From Azorhizobium caulinodans ORS 571 (lineage in GTDB: Bacteria > Pseudomonadota > Alphaproteobacteria > Rhizobiales > Xanthobacteraceae), in assembly GCF_000010525.1 (NCBI RefSeq), contig NC_009937.1, positions 997,501-1,061,500 of the forward strand: 64,000 nt of DNA, read 5' to 3'. Below the pieces are notes generated by a model, which saw only the letters and a program-made list of their open reading frames with translations, ran no database searches and had not been told where the DNA came from. Shown piece by piece: positions 9,943 through 18,614 of this stretch (position 1 is its first letter; every line of letters begins with the position of its first letter). Made by a program: the position numbers and the translations under genes.

Positions 9943-9979
9943 TACCCCCCTCCCACCCCTCCCCCACAAGGGGGGAGGG
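9943..9979. repeat. GC-rich palindromic repeat, copy 2 (inverted)
   Basis: Inverted copy of the 9826-9862 unit with an 80-bp spacer. Transcribed together, the pair could fold as one long stem. The remainder of the 388-bp gene-free interval 9751-10138 shows no coding or RNA signal that I recognise. Confidence 0.7.
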
Positions 9980-10138
9980 CTTTGCCGGGTGCGCTGGAGC
10001 CGGGTCGTTCTCTCAAGCGCGCGTCCCTTGTCCCCTTTCGCGTCTGCGGGCCGCTACGTTGCTTCGGCGGCGAACGCTCCCGCGCAAGGGGGAAGGCTTT
10101 CCCTCAGCCAGGCGGGCTCCCCCGCCATCTGCCGCCCC

Positions 10139-10537
10139 TCAGTCCCGGGAGAGGCCCTGTTCTTCCAGCGCCTTCAGATAGGCGCCGAAGCGTTCTTCCT
10201 GCTCTTCACCCATGGTGCGCAGGACCGGCCAGGCATAGATGCCGGTGGAGTGGCCGTCGTCGAACACCGGCCGGATGGCGTAGGTGCCCACCGGGTGAAG
10301 CTCCTTGATCTTCACGCTCCGCTTGCCCGGCACGGTCACTTTCTGGTGTGGCGCGTGGCCCTGGACCTCGGCGGAGGGGCTCTCCACCCGCAGATATTCG
10401 GCCGCCAGCGTGAAGCGGGCGCCGTCCTCGAAGGTCACGGTGAGGGCGCTCTTGTCGGGCGAAAGCCGGATTTCGCTGGGCCAGGTGGAGGCTTCTGCGG
10501 CGGTTCCAGCGGTTTCGGGCGAAGGCGTATCGGTCAT
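10139..10537 (-). CDS. DUF971 domain protein (gamma-butyrobetaine hydroxylase N-terminal-like)
   Basis: 132-residue cytoplasmic protein. Residues ~25-115 match the DUF971 fold, with the [10 protein letters not shown] start, [18 protein letters not shown] and [21 protein letters not shown] segments. In bacteria the domain is often found free-standing near Fe-S or molybdenum cofactor functions, which fits its divergent placement 149 bp from moaA. The start at 10537 is supported by GGAG seven bases upstream. Its biochemical role is unknown. Confidence 0.85.
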   Translation of the reverse strand: MTDTPSPETAGTAAEASTWPSEIRLSPDKSALTVTFEDGARFTLAAEYLRVESPSAEVQGHAPHQKVTVPGKRSVKIKELHPVGTYAIRPVFDDGHSTGIYAWPVLRTMGEEQEERFGAYLKALEEQGLSRD

Positions 10538-10686
10538 GCATGAACTCCGTGCCGGCAGGTTGCCCGTTCGCCGGGTCATTGCAGCCGCCGGCCTACCAAA
10601 CGGCACCTTGCATACGATATAAGGGAGATGCCCGAGCCGGCGCCAGACCGGCCGGCAGGGAGCTGTCAGGGTGTGAGGAGGCAGGC

Positions 10687-11739
10687 GTGGCGTTTGTGAC
10701 CCGCGATCTTGGCGATCGCAGCGGCGGTTCCGCAACGGCCCTTGGTCCGCTGGTGGACACCTTCGGCCGTGCCGTGAGCTATCTGCGTGTCTCGGTGACG
10801 GACCGGTGCGATTTCCGCTGTGTCTATTGCATGTCCGAGCACATGACCTTCCTGCCGAAGCCCGACCTGCTGACGCTGGAGGAACTCGATCGCCTGTGCT
10901 CCGCATTTGTCGCCCGTGGCGTGCGCAAGCTGCGCCTCACCGGCGGCGAGCCCCTGGTGCGGCGCGACGTGATGACCCTGTTCCGCTCGCTCTCCCGCCA
11001 TCTCGAGACCGGGCGGCTCGAAGAACTCACCCTCACCACCAACGGCTCGCAGCTCGCCCGCTTCGCCGGCGATCTGGCTGCCTGCGGCGTGAAGCGCATC
11101 AACGTGTCCATCGATACGCTGGACCCGGACAAGTTCCGCGCCATCACCCGCTGGGGTGATCTCGCCAAGGTGCTGGAGGGCGTGAAGGCGGCGCAGCGCG
11201 CGGGCATCCATGTGAAGCTCAATGCGGTGGCGCTGAAGGATGTGAACGAGCACGAAATCCCGAGCCTCATGGAATGGGCGCACGGGGAGGGGCACGACCT
11301 GTCGCTCATCGAGGTGATGCCGCTCGGCGAGGTGGGTGCGGAGCGGGTGGACCAATATCTACCGCTCTCCAAGGTGCGCGAGGATCTCGCGACCCGCTAC
11401 ACCCTCACCGACATCGACTATCGCACCGGCGGCCCCGCCCGCTATGTCTCGGTGAAGGAGACCGGCGGCCGGCTCGGCTTCATCACGCCGATGACCCACA
11501 ATTTCTGCGAGGGCTGCAACCGCGTGCGCGTCACCTGCACGGGCACGCTCTACATGTGCCTCGGCCAGGACGATGCGGCCGACCTGCGCGCGCCGCTCCG
11601 GGCCAGCGCCGATGACGGCGTGCTCCAGGCGGCGATCGATGCGGCCATCTTCCGCAAGCCCAAGGGCCATGACTTCGTGATCGACCGCCAGACCCGCCAG
11701 CCGGCGGTCTCCCGCCACATGAGTACCACCGGCGGTTAG
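10687..11739 (+). CDS. moaA: GTP 3',8-cyclase MoaA (molybdenum cofactor biosynthesis)
   Basis: Radical-SAM enzyme that, with MoaC, converts GTP to cyclic pyranopterin monophosphate. The 350-residue product has the N-terminal radical-SAM cluster CDFRCVYC, the LTGGEPLVR segment and the C-terminal second-cluster motif [14 protein letters not shown] followed by a third Cys (LYMCLG). It ends in the Gly-Gly tail (STTGG) needed for activity in characterised MoaA. The GTG start at 10687 is preferred because GAGGAGG lies five bases upstream; an in-frame ATG at 10540 would add 49 residues overlapping the divergent promoter region. Other moa genes are not in the window. Confidence 0.96.
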   Translation: MAFVTRDLGDRSGGSATALGPLVDTFGRAVSYLRVSVTDRCDFRCVYCMSEHMTFLPKPDLLTLEELDRLCSAFVARGVRKLRLTGGEPLVRRDVMTLFRSLSRHLETGRLEELTLTTNGSQLARFAGDLAACGVKRINVSIDTLDPDKFRAITRWGDLAKVLEGVKAAQRAGIHVKLNAVALKDVNEHEIPSLMEWAHGEGHDLSLIEVMPLGEVGAERVDQYLPLSKVREDLATRYTLTDIDYRTGGPARYVSVKETGGRLGFITPMTHNFCEGCNRVRVTCTGTLYMCLGQDDAADLRAPLRASADDGVLQAAIDAAIFRKPKGHDFVIDRQTRQPAVSRHMSTTGG

Positions 11740-11939
11740 GAACCGTTCTGGATTGGGGCGAAGGGGAGGCGGGGCCATGCGGCGGGCGCCGGGCTTGTCT
11801 CGGAGCCCGGTGAAATGCGCAACGGCGACCTCACGTCAAATAAGCTAATCGTTTCGTAGAGGAAATTGCCCCGGAACGAGGGTGTCGTGAGTGCGTCGGC
11901 GTATCGGCTTGCGGATGAGCCCTGTTTCGGGTGTGCCCC

Positions 11940-12902
11940 ATGAACCCCGCGTCTGCCATGCGTGGGATCGTGGCGATGATCGCCGCGATGGGCTGCTTCA
12001 TCACCAACGACACCCTGCTCAAGATCGCGGTGGTGGACTTCCCGGTCGGTGAAGTCATTGCCATCCGCTCGATCTTCGCAGCGGCGCTCCTGACGGCGCT
12101 CATCGCCTGGAAGGGCGAGTTGCGCTTCGCCCGCCATCTGGCAGACCGCCGCATCTTCGTGCGCTCCGGCCTCGATGCGGTGACGACCTTCTCCTATGTG
12201 ATCGGCCTCACGGTTCTGCCGCTCGCCTCCGCCACCACCATCTACATGGCCGCCCCACTCATCACGACGGCGCTCTGCGTGCCGCTGCTGGGCGAGAAGG
12301 TGGGACTGAAGCGCTGGTGCGCCATTATCGTGGGCTTCAGCGGCGCCGTCATCGTGACGCGACCGGAGCCGTCCGCTTTCGATGCCATGGCCATCCTGCC
12401 GCTGATCGCCGCGCTGTGCGGCTCGCTGCGCGACATACTCACCCGCAACATCAATGCGGTGGTGCCCGGTGCGGTGATCGCCCTGGCGAGCGCGGTCATG
12501 CTGGGCTTCGTCGGCCTGTCCTTCTCCGGCTGGGAAGTCTGGTCGGCCCCCACGGTGAAGATGCTGGCGCTGGTGTGTGGGGCCGGAACGGCCTTCGCCG
12601 TCGGCAACCTGCTGCTGATCTATGCCTTCCGCAATGCGCCGGTGGTGGTCATCTCGCCGCTGCGCTACGTGCTGGTGCCCGCTGCCCTTGCGGTCGGCAT
12701 TGTCGTGTTCGGCAATTATCCGGACATCTGGGCCAGTGTCGGCGCCATTCTGGTGGTCGCGGCCGGTCTCTATTCCATCCAGAGCGAAGCCCGCCGCAAC
12801 AAGGCCGAGCGGCGTGTGGCGGCGGCGCAGGCGGCGGTGGCCCCCATGTCGGGCGGCGCGCCTCTCGCTGGTGCGGTCGCCCGCGCGCCCGCCAACGACT
12901 GA
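11940..12902 (+). CDS. EamA/DMT-family transporter
   Basis: Inner-membrane protein of about 320 residues with ten hydrophobic segments arranged as two EamA repeats of five. The boundary motif LASATTIYMAAPLITTAL in the first half and APVVVISPLRYVLVP in the second are typical of this superfamily of small-molecule exporters. Substrate unknown. The hydrophilic tail after residue ~285 is Ala/Arg rich. An alternative GTG start lies three codons upstream (11931); neither has a strong ribosome binding site. It ends seven bases before the convergent small gene at 12910. Confidence 0.85.
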   Translation: MNPASAMRGIVAMIAAMGCFITNDTLLKIAVVDFPVGEVIAIRSIFAAALLTALIAWKGELRFARHLADRRIFVRSGLDAVTTFSYVIGLTVLPLASATTIYMAAPLITTALCVPLLGEKVGLKRWCAIIVGFSGAVIVTRPEPSAFDAMAILPLIAALCGSLRDILTRNINAVVPGAVIALASAVMLGFVGLSFSGWEVWSAPTVKMLALVCGAGTAFAVGNLLLIYAFRNAPVVVISPLRYVLVPAALAVGIVVFGNYPDIWASVGAILVVAAGLYSIQSEARRNKAERRVAAAQAAVAPMSGGAPLAGAVARAPAND

Positions 12903-12909
12903 GCGCGGC

Positions 12910-13128
12910 TCAGGACGCCTTCTGACCTTCGGACGTGCTCCGGGGGCGGTAGGTGCCGGTCGCCGGATCGCGCTCCAGCGGCGTCGGCTCGGGCTCGGCA
13001 GCACCGGCCTCCTTGGCCTCTTTCTGCTTCTCGAGGATGTCGTTCACCCGCCGGTTTTCGGTGGCGATGAATTTGGTCAGCGCGGCCGCTCCGATGGCGC
13101 CCAGCGCGGCCAGAAGAAATGGCGGCAC
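12910..13128 (-). CDS. Small single-pass membrane protein, unknown function
   Basis: 72 residues: an N-terminal hydrophobic helix (FLLAALGAIGAAALTKFIA) followed by a charged, helix-prone segment and a Pro-rich tail. No family recognised. GTG start at 13128 with GGGAG seven bases upstream. It lies between the S49 peptidase gene on the same strand and the convergent EamA gene, so it may be the last gene of the peptidase transcript, about 90 bp downstream of it. Confidence 0.6.
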   Translation of the reverse strand: MPPFLLAALGAIGAAALTKFIATENRRVNDILEKQKEAKEAGAAEPEPTPLERDPATGTYRPRSTSEGQKAS

Positions 13129-13216
13129 GTTCCGTCTCCCTCGCGATGTCCCCGCAACGGGGACGCCTCATCCTAACGCATTCCGCCGGTCCGCGTCCGT
13201 TGCTGGCCCCTGCGGC

Positions 13217-14107
13217 TCAAAGTCCGTAGCGCGCCCAGAGCGCCCGCTCTTCGGCCACATCCGCAAGGCCCTGCGCGAAGCCGGCACCGATCCCGCCGTC
13301 GAGACCGATCTGCGCGCCGATGCCGTTGGCCCGGCGGGTGAACCAGTTGCCGGACGGGGCGATGAGCGGCGTGCGCACATCGGTGCCGAAACGCTCCCGC
13401 AGCACGCTGCGCAGATCGCCCAGTCCGTCGATAAGGCCCATGGGGAGCGCCTGTGCGCCCACCCAGAACTCGCCGGAGAAGAGATCGTCCTCCTCGCCTT
13501 TCAGCAGCGCCCCGCGCCGGCTGCGCACGAGATCGCGGAAGGAGGCATGGACCTCCCGCTGGATGGCGAGCAGGCGGTCCACATCCTCCGCCCGCTCGGG
13601 CTGGAAGGGATCGAGCATCACCTTGCGGGTCCCGGCGGTGTGGACGCGCCGCTCCACGCCGATGCGCGAGAGCATGTCGTTGAAGCCGAAGCCTGCCGAG
13701 ACGACGCCGATGGAACCGACGATGGAAGAGGGATCGGCATAGATCTCGTCCGCCGCGCAGGCGAGCATGTAGCCGCCGGAGGCCGCCACATCCTCCACGA
13801 AGGCGAAGACGCGCTTGTTCTTCTCCTCGGCCAGAGCCCGGATGCGCTTGAAGATGAGGTTCGACTGCACGGGCGAGCCGCCCGGCGAATTGATGACCAG
13901 GGCCACCGCCGGTGCCCGCTTTACCGCGAAGGCCCGGTCCAGCAGGCGCGCTGTGGCGGCGAGCGTGAGGCTCTGGCGGAAGGGCGAGTTCATGCCGATG
14001 GCGCCTGAGAGGCGCACCACCGGCACCAGGGTGAGATCCCGCCGCCAGCTCTGCGGCAGGAGGTCCGTGAAACGCCGCTTTGCGGCTGCGATCAGATCAT
14101 CCGACAT
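13217..14107 (-). CDS. S49 family serine peptidase (SppA/SohB-like)
   Basis: 296 residues, in the size range of short-form S49 peptidases that degrade signal-peptide remnants or membrane proteins. The Ser/Lys dyad is visible: Ser110 in DVAASGGYMLACAAD and Lys162 in GTRKVMLDPFQP. The segments INSPGGSP and SIVGSIGVVSAGF form the oxyanion and assembly region. There is no obvious N-terminal membrane anchor, only a moderately hydrophobic stretch near residue 26-38, unlike SohB. Neighbours on the same strand are a trypsin-like protease upstream and a small membrane protein downstream, suggesting a proteolysis or envelope quality-control grouping. Confidence 0.88.
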   Translation of the reverse strand: MSDDLIAAAKRRFTDLLPQSWRRDLTLVPVVRLSGAIGMNSPFRQSLTLAATARLLDRAFAVKRAPAVALVINSPGGSPVQSNLIFKRIRALAEEKNKRVFAFVEDVAASGGYMLACAADEIYADPSSIVGSIGVVSAGFGFNDMLSRIGVERRVHTAGTRKVMLDPFQPERAEDVDRLLAIQREVHASFRDLVRSRRGALLKGEEDDLFSGEFWVGAQALPMGLIDGLGDLRSVLRERFGTDVRTPLIAPSGNWFTRRANGIGAQIGLDGGIGAGFAQGLADVAEERALWARYGL

Positions 14108-14174
14108 AAGGGGAAGGTAGTGACTGCCCCCCGCCGAGGGAAGACGGGCGGGGCGTGGAAGCGGCGGACCGGGC

Positions 14175-15407
14175 CTATTCGCACTCGATGCGGACCGTGA
14201 AGCCCTTGGCCACGTCGGCGACGGCCGCCGGTTCCAGCGTCGCGTCCTTCAGCTTCGCCTTGCTCTCGATGCCATTGGTGTCGAGGAAGTTCTGGGCGAT
14301 GGAGCTCTTGATGGCGAAATTGACGTTCTGCGGCACATCCTTGATGGCCGAGGCGACCCCCAGGGCATCGAGCTTGGAGACGACGACGCCGACGATATTG
14401 CCCTTCTGGTCGATCACCGGCCCGCCGCTGTTGCCGGGCTGCACCGGCGCTGAAATCTGGACCATGCGGGTGTCGTCGGCGAGGCCGGCCGTGGCCGTCA
14501 CATTCCCGATGGTGAAATTGCCGTTGCTGGCGAGAAGGCCGGAGAGCGGAAAGCCATAGACGGACACGCCGTCTCCCACCCGCACGCGGGTGTTGAGGGC
14601 CGGCACATCCTTCGGCGTGAGATCGGCCTTGAGCAGAGCGAGATCATTGTTGGGATCGCGGGCCACCACCTGTGCGGGCACGGCCACCTCGCCCACCGGC
14701 GTCACGGTCACCTTCTTGCAGCCGTTCACCACATGATTGTTGGTGAGCAGATGGCCGCGTTCCGAGACGAAGAAGCCGGTGCCGGAACTCTTGCCGCCTT
14801 CCGATTGCGGCCCCTCGCCCCGCGCCTTGGTGCGGGCGCCGTCGCCGGCCTTCGGCTCGGTGCGCAGGCTGGCGATGACGCTCTTCTGGCAATCCACCAG
14901 CGCATCGATGGCTGCCATGGAGCCGGAAAGGGAGAGCTGGGCGATGATCTTGCGGTCATAGACCACATCGAGCGCGCCGGCCCGCGCGATGTCGATGACG
15001 AAGCCGGTGACGAGATCCTGCGCCAGCAGGCCCATCTCCTTGTCCAGTTCCACGCCGGTGAAGCGGCCCCGCCAGCGGCCTTCGCCGCGGGCGAGCAGTT
15101 GCAGCTCGTAGCGATTGCCGACGGCGAGCGAGCGCCATTTGGGGTTCGAGAGGGCGAAGAAGGCCTTGTTGCTGCCGCCGCCGAATCCCATCCAGACCGT
15201 CGTGCGGTCCTCGTAGGTGGCGGTGGCCATGCAGCCCCCCATGCCGGTGCTGAGGCCGATGGTCCAGCCGCGCGTCCTGCCGATCACTTCGTCCATGGAG
15301 AGGGCGGGTTCCGCGCGCGCGGCCTTCGGCAGACCCGCGAGCAGGGACACGAGCGCAAGGGCTCCGGCGACGCGGCTCAGCACTTTCACGACGGCCCCCG
15401 GCAGCAT
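14175..15407 (-). CDS. Exported trypsin-like (HtrA-type) serine protease with N-terminal accessory module
   Basis: 410-residue secreted or periplasmic protease. Signal peptide residues 1-32. Residues ~38-180 form an accessory module bracketed by two cysteines (Cys59 in GGC, Cys173 in DCQ), then a low-complexity linker, then a trypsin-like domain with His225 (TNNHVV), Asp255 (DPNNDLALLK) and Ser327 (QPGNSGGP). No PDZ domain follows; the chain ends FTVRIECE. The start lies four bases after the stop of the small secreted-protein gene 15412-15762, so the two are an operon and probably work together. The catalytic fold is firm; substrate is unknown. Confidence 0.88.
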   Translation of the reverse strand: MLPGAVVKVLSRVAGALALVSLLAGLPKAARAEPALSMDEVIGRTRGWTIGLSTGMGGCMATATYEDRTTVWMGFGGGSNKAFFALSNPKWRSLAVGNRYELQLLARGEGRWRGRFTGVELDKEMGLLAQDLVTGFVIDIARAGALDVVYDRKIIAQLSLSGSMAAIDALVDCQKSVIASLRTEPKAGDGARTKARGEGPQSEGGKSSGTGFFVSERGHLLTNNHVVNGCKKVTVTPVGEVAVPAQVVARDPNNDLALLKADLTPKDVPALNTRVRVGDGVSVYGFPLSGLLASNGNFTIGNVTATAGLADDTRMVQISAPVQPGNSGGPVIDQKGNIVGVVVSKLDALGVASAIKDVPQNVNFAIKSSIAQNFLDTNGIESKAKLKDATLEPAAVADVAKGFTVRIECE

Positions 15408-15411
15408 GCGG

Positions 15412-15762
15412 TCAAGGCTTATCGGCGACGGGCACCGATCCGGCGGCGGCCGGGCCGCCCGCGAACGGGTCCTGGTTCGTGTTCGCCACGTTGGTTACCG
15501 GGCCCTGCTGGCTCGCGGTCTTCGAGGAGGTGCTCTTGGACGCGGCGGTCTTGGGCTTCTTCGGGGGCGCGGCGGGCGGCCGGGCCGCCTGGGCCTGGCT
15601 CATGGCGCCGAGCACGGCCGCACCCACCAGCGCGCCGGCGGCGATTCCGAGCACCGTGCGGCCGGAGCCGGCATGGGCTGTCCTGTGTGCGAGAGGCGAA
15701 ACGCCGAGCGCGACCCCGAGACCGCAGACGGCCACCCATTTGAAAACGCCAGCCCTGAACAT
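15412..15762 (-). CDS. Small exported Ala/Pro/Lys-rich protein
   Basis: 116 residues with a signal peptide (WVAVCGLGVALGVSPLA), a second hydrophobic glycine-rich helix (TVLGIAAGALVGAAVLGAM) and a low-complexity Lys/Ser/Pro-rich tail. No family recognised. A GGAGG site eight bases upstream supports the ATG at 15762. It sits four bases upstream of the HtrA-like protease gene on the same strand, so it is likely translated from the same message; an anchoring or accessory role is inference. Confidence 0.65.
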   Translation of the reverse strand: MFRAGVFKWVAVCGLGVALGVSPLAHRTAHAGSGRTVLGIAAGALVGAAVLGAMSQAQAARPPAAPPKKPKTAASKSTSSKTASQQGPVTNVANTNQDPFAGGPAAAGSVPVADKP

Positions 15763-15876
15763 GATGCACGCCTCCCAAAACCCGGCGCAGACGAAGACGA
15801 ATGCTGCGGATCATAAAAGGCATCGCCGCCTGACGTAAGGGCGTTTGTTAACCATGCGACCGGGATGCGCACCTGC

Positions 15877-16644
15877 TCAGGGGATAAGGCCGGCCTCTCC
15901 CCGCAGCACCGCATCGGCGGTGGCGGTCGTGCGCCCGTCGGCCTCGGCGAGGATGAGGCCGGGGCGGATGGCGGGGGGCGTGCGGCGGCCTTTCACGGCC
16001 CGCACGAGCAGCCGCACCGCCGGTGCATCGGCGCGGGCATGGACGGGCAGCAGCTCCGCCGCGCCGAAGCGCCCGGCGAGGGCGTCGAGCAGCGTGGCAA
16101 GATCGGCCGGTCGCAGGATGAGGCCGACCTGCCCGCCCGGCTTCAGGCAGCGATAGGCGGCGAGCACCCAGTCCATCAGCGTTTCGCCATCCGCCATATG
16201 GGCGGTGGCGCGGCGGGCGTGGGGAGAGGTCTGGTGGGCGGCCCGCGCATTGAACGGCGGGTTGGCGATCACGAGATCGGCGGCCTGCGCGGCGGGCTCG
16301 GCCGGCCCCGCCGGCTTGCCCAGCGTCCGCACATCGGCCTCCACGATCGCGCAGCGGTCCGACATGCCGTTGCCAGCCGCATTCTGCCGGGCGAGGGCCG
16401 CCGTCGCGGGATCGAGTTCCACGAGATGCGCGCTCGCCTCGCGAAGGCGCACAAGCACCGCAAGGCCCGCCGTGCCGACGCCTGCGCCCAGATCGACAAT
16501 GCGGCGGGCCTGCGCGGGGGCGAGGGCCGCGAGCAGCAGCGCATCATGCCCGGCGCGGTGGCCGGTCCTCGGCTGGGTCAGCATCAGCCGGCCGCCCAGC
16601 AGGGCATCCCGCGTGGTCTCGAAGGGCAGGGGGCCTTCAATCAT
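15877..16644 (-). CDS. Class I SAM-dependent methyltransferase, TrmN6-like
   Basis: 255-residue Rossmann methyltransferase. SAM-binding motif I is VDLGAGVGTAGLAV and the adenine-N6 catalytic motif is NPPFN, the pattern of tRNA1(Val) adenine-37 N6-methyltransferase and related enzymes. TRDALLGGRLMLTQPRTGHRAG near the N-terminus is typical of the TrmN6 group. I chose the ATG at 16644; it overlaps the end of the upstream DUF2007 gene by eight bases, implying translational coupling. The substrate assignment is by family only. Confidence 0.85.
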   Translation of the reverse strand: MIEGPLPFETTRDALLGGRLMLTQPRTGHRAGHDALLLAALAPAQARRIVDLGAGVGTAGLAVLVRLREASAHLVELDPATAALARQNAAGNGMSDRCAIVEADVRTLGKPAGPAEPAAQAADLVIANPPFNARAAHQTSPHARRATAHMADGETLMDWVLAAYRCLKPGGQVGLILRPADLATLLDALAGRFGAAELLPVHARADAPAVRLLVRAVKGRRTPPAIRPGLILAEADGRTTATADAVLRGEAGLIP

Positions 16645-16864
16645 CCCGGCGCAGGACATCCGCGAAGCCCGCCTCCGTGAGCAGGCGGCGCGTGCGGATC
16701 TCGTCCTCCTCCAGCACCAGGATGCGACGCGGCAGCACACCGATGGAGCCTTCCAGCGCGCTGATGTGGCTGTCGGCGACCATGTGGCCGATATCGGCGG
16801 CTTCCAGCAGCGCGGCGATGGCGGAAATCAGCACGATGTCGTTGGTGCGTACCACCTCGCGCAT
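16637..16864 (-). CDS. DUF2007 family protein
   Basis: 75-residue cytoplasmic protein matching the DUF2007 (putative signal-transducing) fold: MREVVRTNDIVLISAIAALL, then a central HISALEGSIGVLPRRILV strand pair. GAGGAG eight bases upstream supports the start at 16864. It overlaps the methyltransferase downstream by eight bases and is divergent from the polyprenyl diphosphate synthase. Its molecular role is unknown. Confidence 0.82.
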   Translation of the reverse strand: MREVVRTNDIVLISAIAALLEAADIGHMVADSHISALEGSIGVLPRRILVLEEDEIRTRRLLTEAGFADVLRRDD

Positions 16865-16997
16865 GCCGCCCGCCGCTCCTCGCATCACTTTCGGGGTTTT
16901 ATCGTGCTTTCACGGCCCCAGCGGCACGTGGGCGCTTGCACGGACCCTAGGAGCATCCCTATGGTGCGCCCCGCTGAATGACAAGCGGGAGCAATCA

Positions 16998-18005
16998 TTG
17001 GCCGTCGTTCTTCCGTTTGAGCCCAAGGAGCCCTCCATCGAGACGCTGGTGCGGCTGGTGAAGGGCGACATGGAGCGCGTGAATGCGCTGATCCTGTCGC
17101 GCACCGGCTCCGACGTGGCGATGATTCCCGAGGTTGCGAACCACCTGATCTCCTCGGGTGGCAAGCGCCTGCGCCCCATGCTGACCATCGCCTGCGCGGC
17201 GCTGTCGAGCTATGAGGGCGACGGCCATATCAAGCTCGCCGCCTCGGTGGAGTTCATGCACACGGCGACCCTCCTCCACGACGACGTGGTGGACGAGAGC
17301 GACATGCGCCGGGGCAAGCTCGCCGCCCGCAAGCTGTGGGGCAATGAGGCGAGCGTGCTGGTGGGCGACTTCCTGCTCGGCCAGGCCTTCAAGATGATGG
17401 TGGAAGTGGGCATTCTCGAATGCCTCGACATCCTCTCCACCGCCGCCTGCACCATCGCCGAAGGCGAGGTGATGCAGCTTGCCGCCGCCAAGAATACCGA
17501 GACCTCGGAAGACGATTATCTCGCCGTGATCCGCGGCAAGACGGCCGAGCTCTTCGCCGCCGCCTGCGAGGTTGGCGCGGTGCTGAATGCCCGGCCCAAG
17601 GCGGAGCAGGCGGCCTGCCGCTCCTTCGGCATGAATCTCGGCATCGCCTTCCAGCTGGTGGACGACGCGCTGGACTATGGCGGCAGCCAGGCCAAGCTCG
17701 GCAAGAATGTCGGCGACGATTTTCGCGAGGGCAAGATCACCCTTCCCGTGCTCCTCGCCTTCCGGCGTGGCGATGCGGAGGAGCGCGCCTTCTGGAAGCG
17801 CTGCCTCGAGACGGGCGAGACCACGGACGAGAATCTCGCCCATGCGGTCGGCCTGCTGACCAAGCATCGCGCGCTGGCCGACACCATCGAGCGGGCGCGG
17901 CATTATGGCGCCATGGCCAAGGATGCCCTCGCCCTGTTCCCCGCGAGCCACGCCAAGGACGCGCTGGCCGAGGCGGTGGACTTCTGCATCTCCCGCGCCC
18001 ACTGA
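16998..18005 (+). CDS. Trans-polyprenyl diphosphate synthase (octaprenyl/decaprenyl type)
   Basis: Chain-elongating prenyltransferase of 335 residues that makes the ubiquinone side chain. Both Asp-rich motifs are present: LLHDDVVDESDMRRG (first, DDxxD) and LVDDALDY (second). GGKRLRPML at the N-terminal side binds the allylic substrate. The start is taken as TTG at 16998 because GGGAG is six bases upstream and no in-frame ATG gives a sensible N-terminus. Divergent from the DUF2007/methyltransferase pair and followed by a terminator. Exact chain length cannot be read from sequence. Confidence 0.93.
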   Translation: MAVVLPFEPKEPSIETLVRLVKGDMERVNALILSRTGSDVAMIPEVANHLISSGGKRLRPMLTIACAALSSYEGDGHIKLAASVEFMHTATLLHDDVVDESDMRRGKLAARKLWGNEASVLVGDFLLGQAFKMMVEVGILECLDILSTAACTIAEGEVMQLAAAKNTETSEDDYLAVIRGKTAELFAAACEVGAVLNARPKAEQAACRSFGMNLGIAFQLVDDALDYGGSQAKLGKNVGDDFREGKITLPVLLAFRRGDAEERAFWKRCLETGETTDENLAHAVGLLTKHRALADTIERARHYGAMAKDALALFPASHAKDALAEAVDFCISRAH

Positions 18006-18047
18006 GGTCGCCCGCGTCCGGCAGCGACCGGGCGTAAATCGAATGAT

Positions 18048-18084
18048 GGGCCGCGCCGGCCGCCTTCCGGCCGGCCCTTCTTTT
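18048..18084 (+). terminator. Intrinsic terminator of the polyprenyl diphosphate synthase gene
   Basis: GGGCCG...CGGCCC stem extended by GCCGG/CCGGC, followed by TTCTTTT, 43 bp after the stop codon. Confidence 0.65.
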
Positions 18085-18614
18085 GCCGGCGAGAACAACC
18101 TGAGCGACGGATCAGCCCTGCATGCGCGGCTCGGGTGCGGGTTGTCAGAGGGTGTCCGTTTGCAGGCCCCGCGCAAGCTTGCCCCAAACATATATATAAG
18201 TGACTTGGGTACCTCAGGTGCCCAGGGCCAGTGACCTGCGTTCAATCCGGGTGATGGCCGGCCGCCGACCTCATGTTCGGCGGCGACGGGACGGGATCAG
18301 GAACAGGACAGGCGGTGGATTGCGGAAATGCCTCCGGGCGTTCATCCGGCCATCCCGTTTGCCTGCAAAGCCCCGGTCTGTCTTGCGGCTGATCCCAGCA
18401 CTCAGGCGGCGGTCGCCAGCCGGGCTTCTCGGGCCCGGTGCCGTTTGAGGGGCAGACGAGCGGGTTGAATTTCGTATCACGCCTCTCTGGGGGGAGGGGC
18501 GTGTGGTCTTGATGTGGTCCAGATCCTGGACGCGATGGCGATTAAATCAAATAATATTTCATCCGGTTCCAGATCCGGGCTGCGTCGGTCGATCCTTTCA
18601 CCGCGGAGCCTCCA
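18085..18614. other. Gene-free interval before the chemoreceptor
   Basis: About 530 bp with no ORF I can support. It contains an AT-rich patch at 18190-18200 (ATATATATAAGTGAC), a short imperfect repeat around GGGTACC, and a hairpin at 18479-18502 (ACGCCTCTC / GAGGGGCGT, one wobble). Candidate control DNA for the chemoreceptor; nothing more specific is visible. Confidence 0.4.

Noticed and set aside
10540-10686. 49-residue N-terminal extension of MoaA from an upstream ATG
   Set aside because: Lacks MoaA similarity, while GAGGAGG with correct spacing marks the GTG at 10687.
18200-18480. Short frames on both strands in the interval before the chemoreceptor
   Set aside because: No ribosome site, Arg/Pro-rich composition and no recognisable motif.
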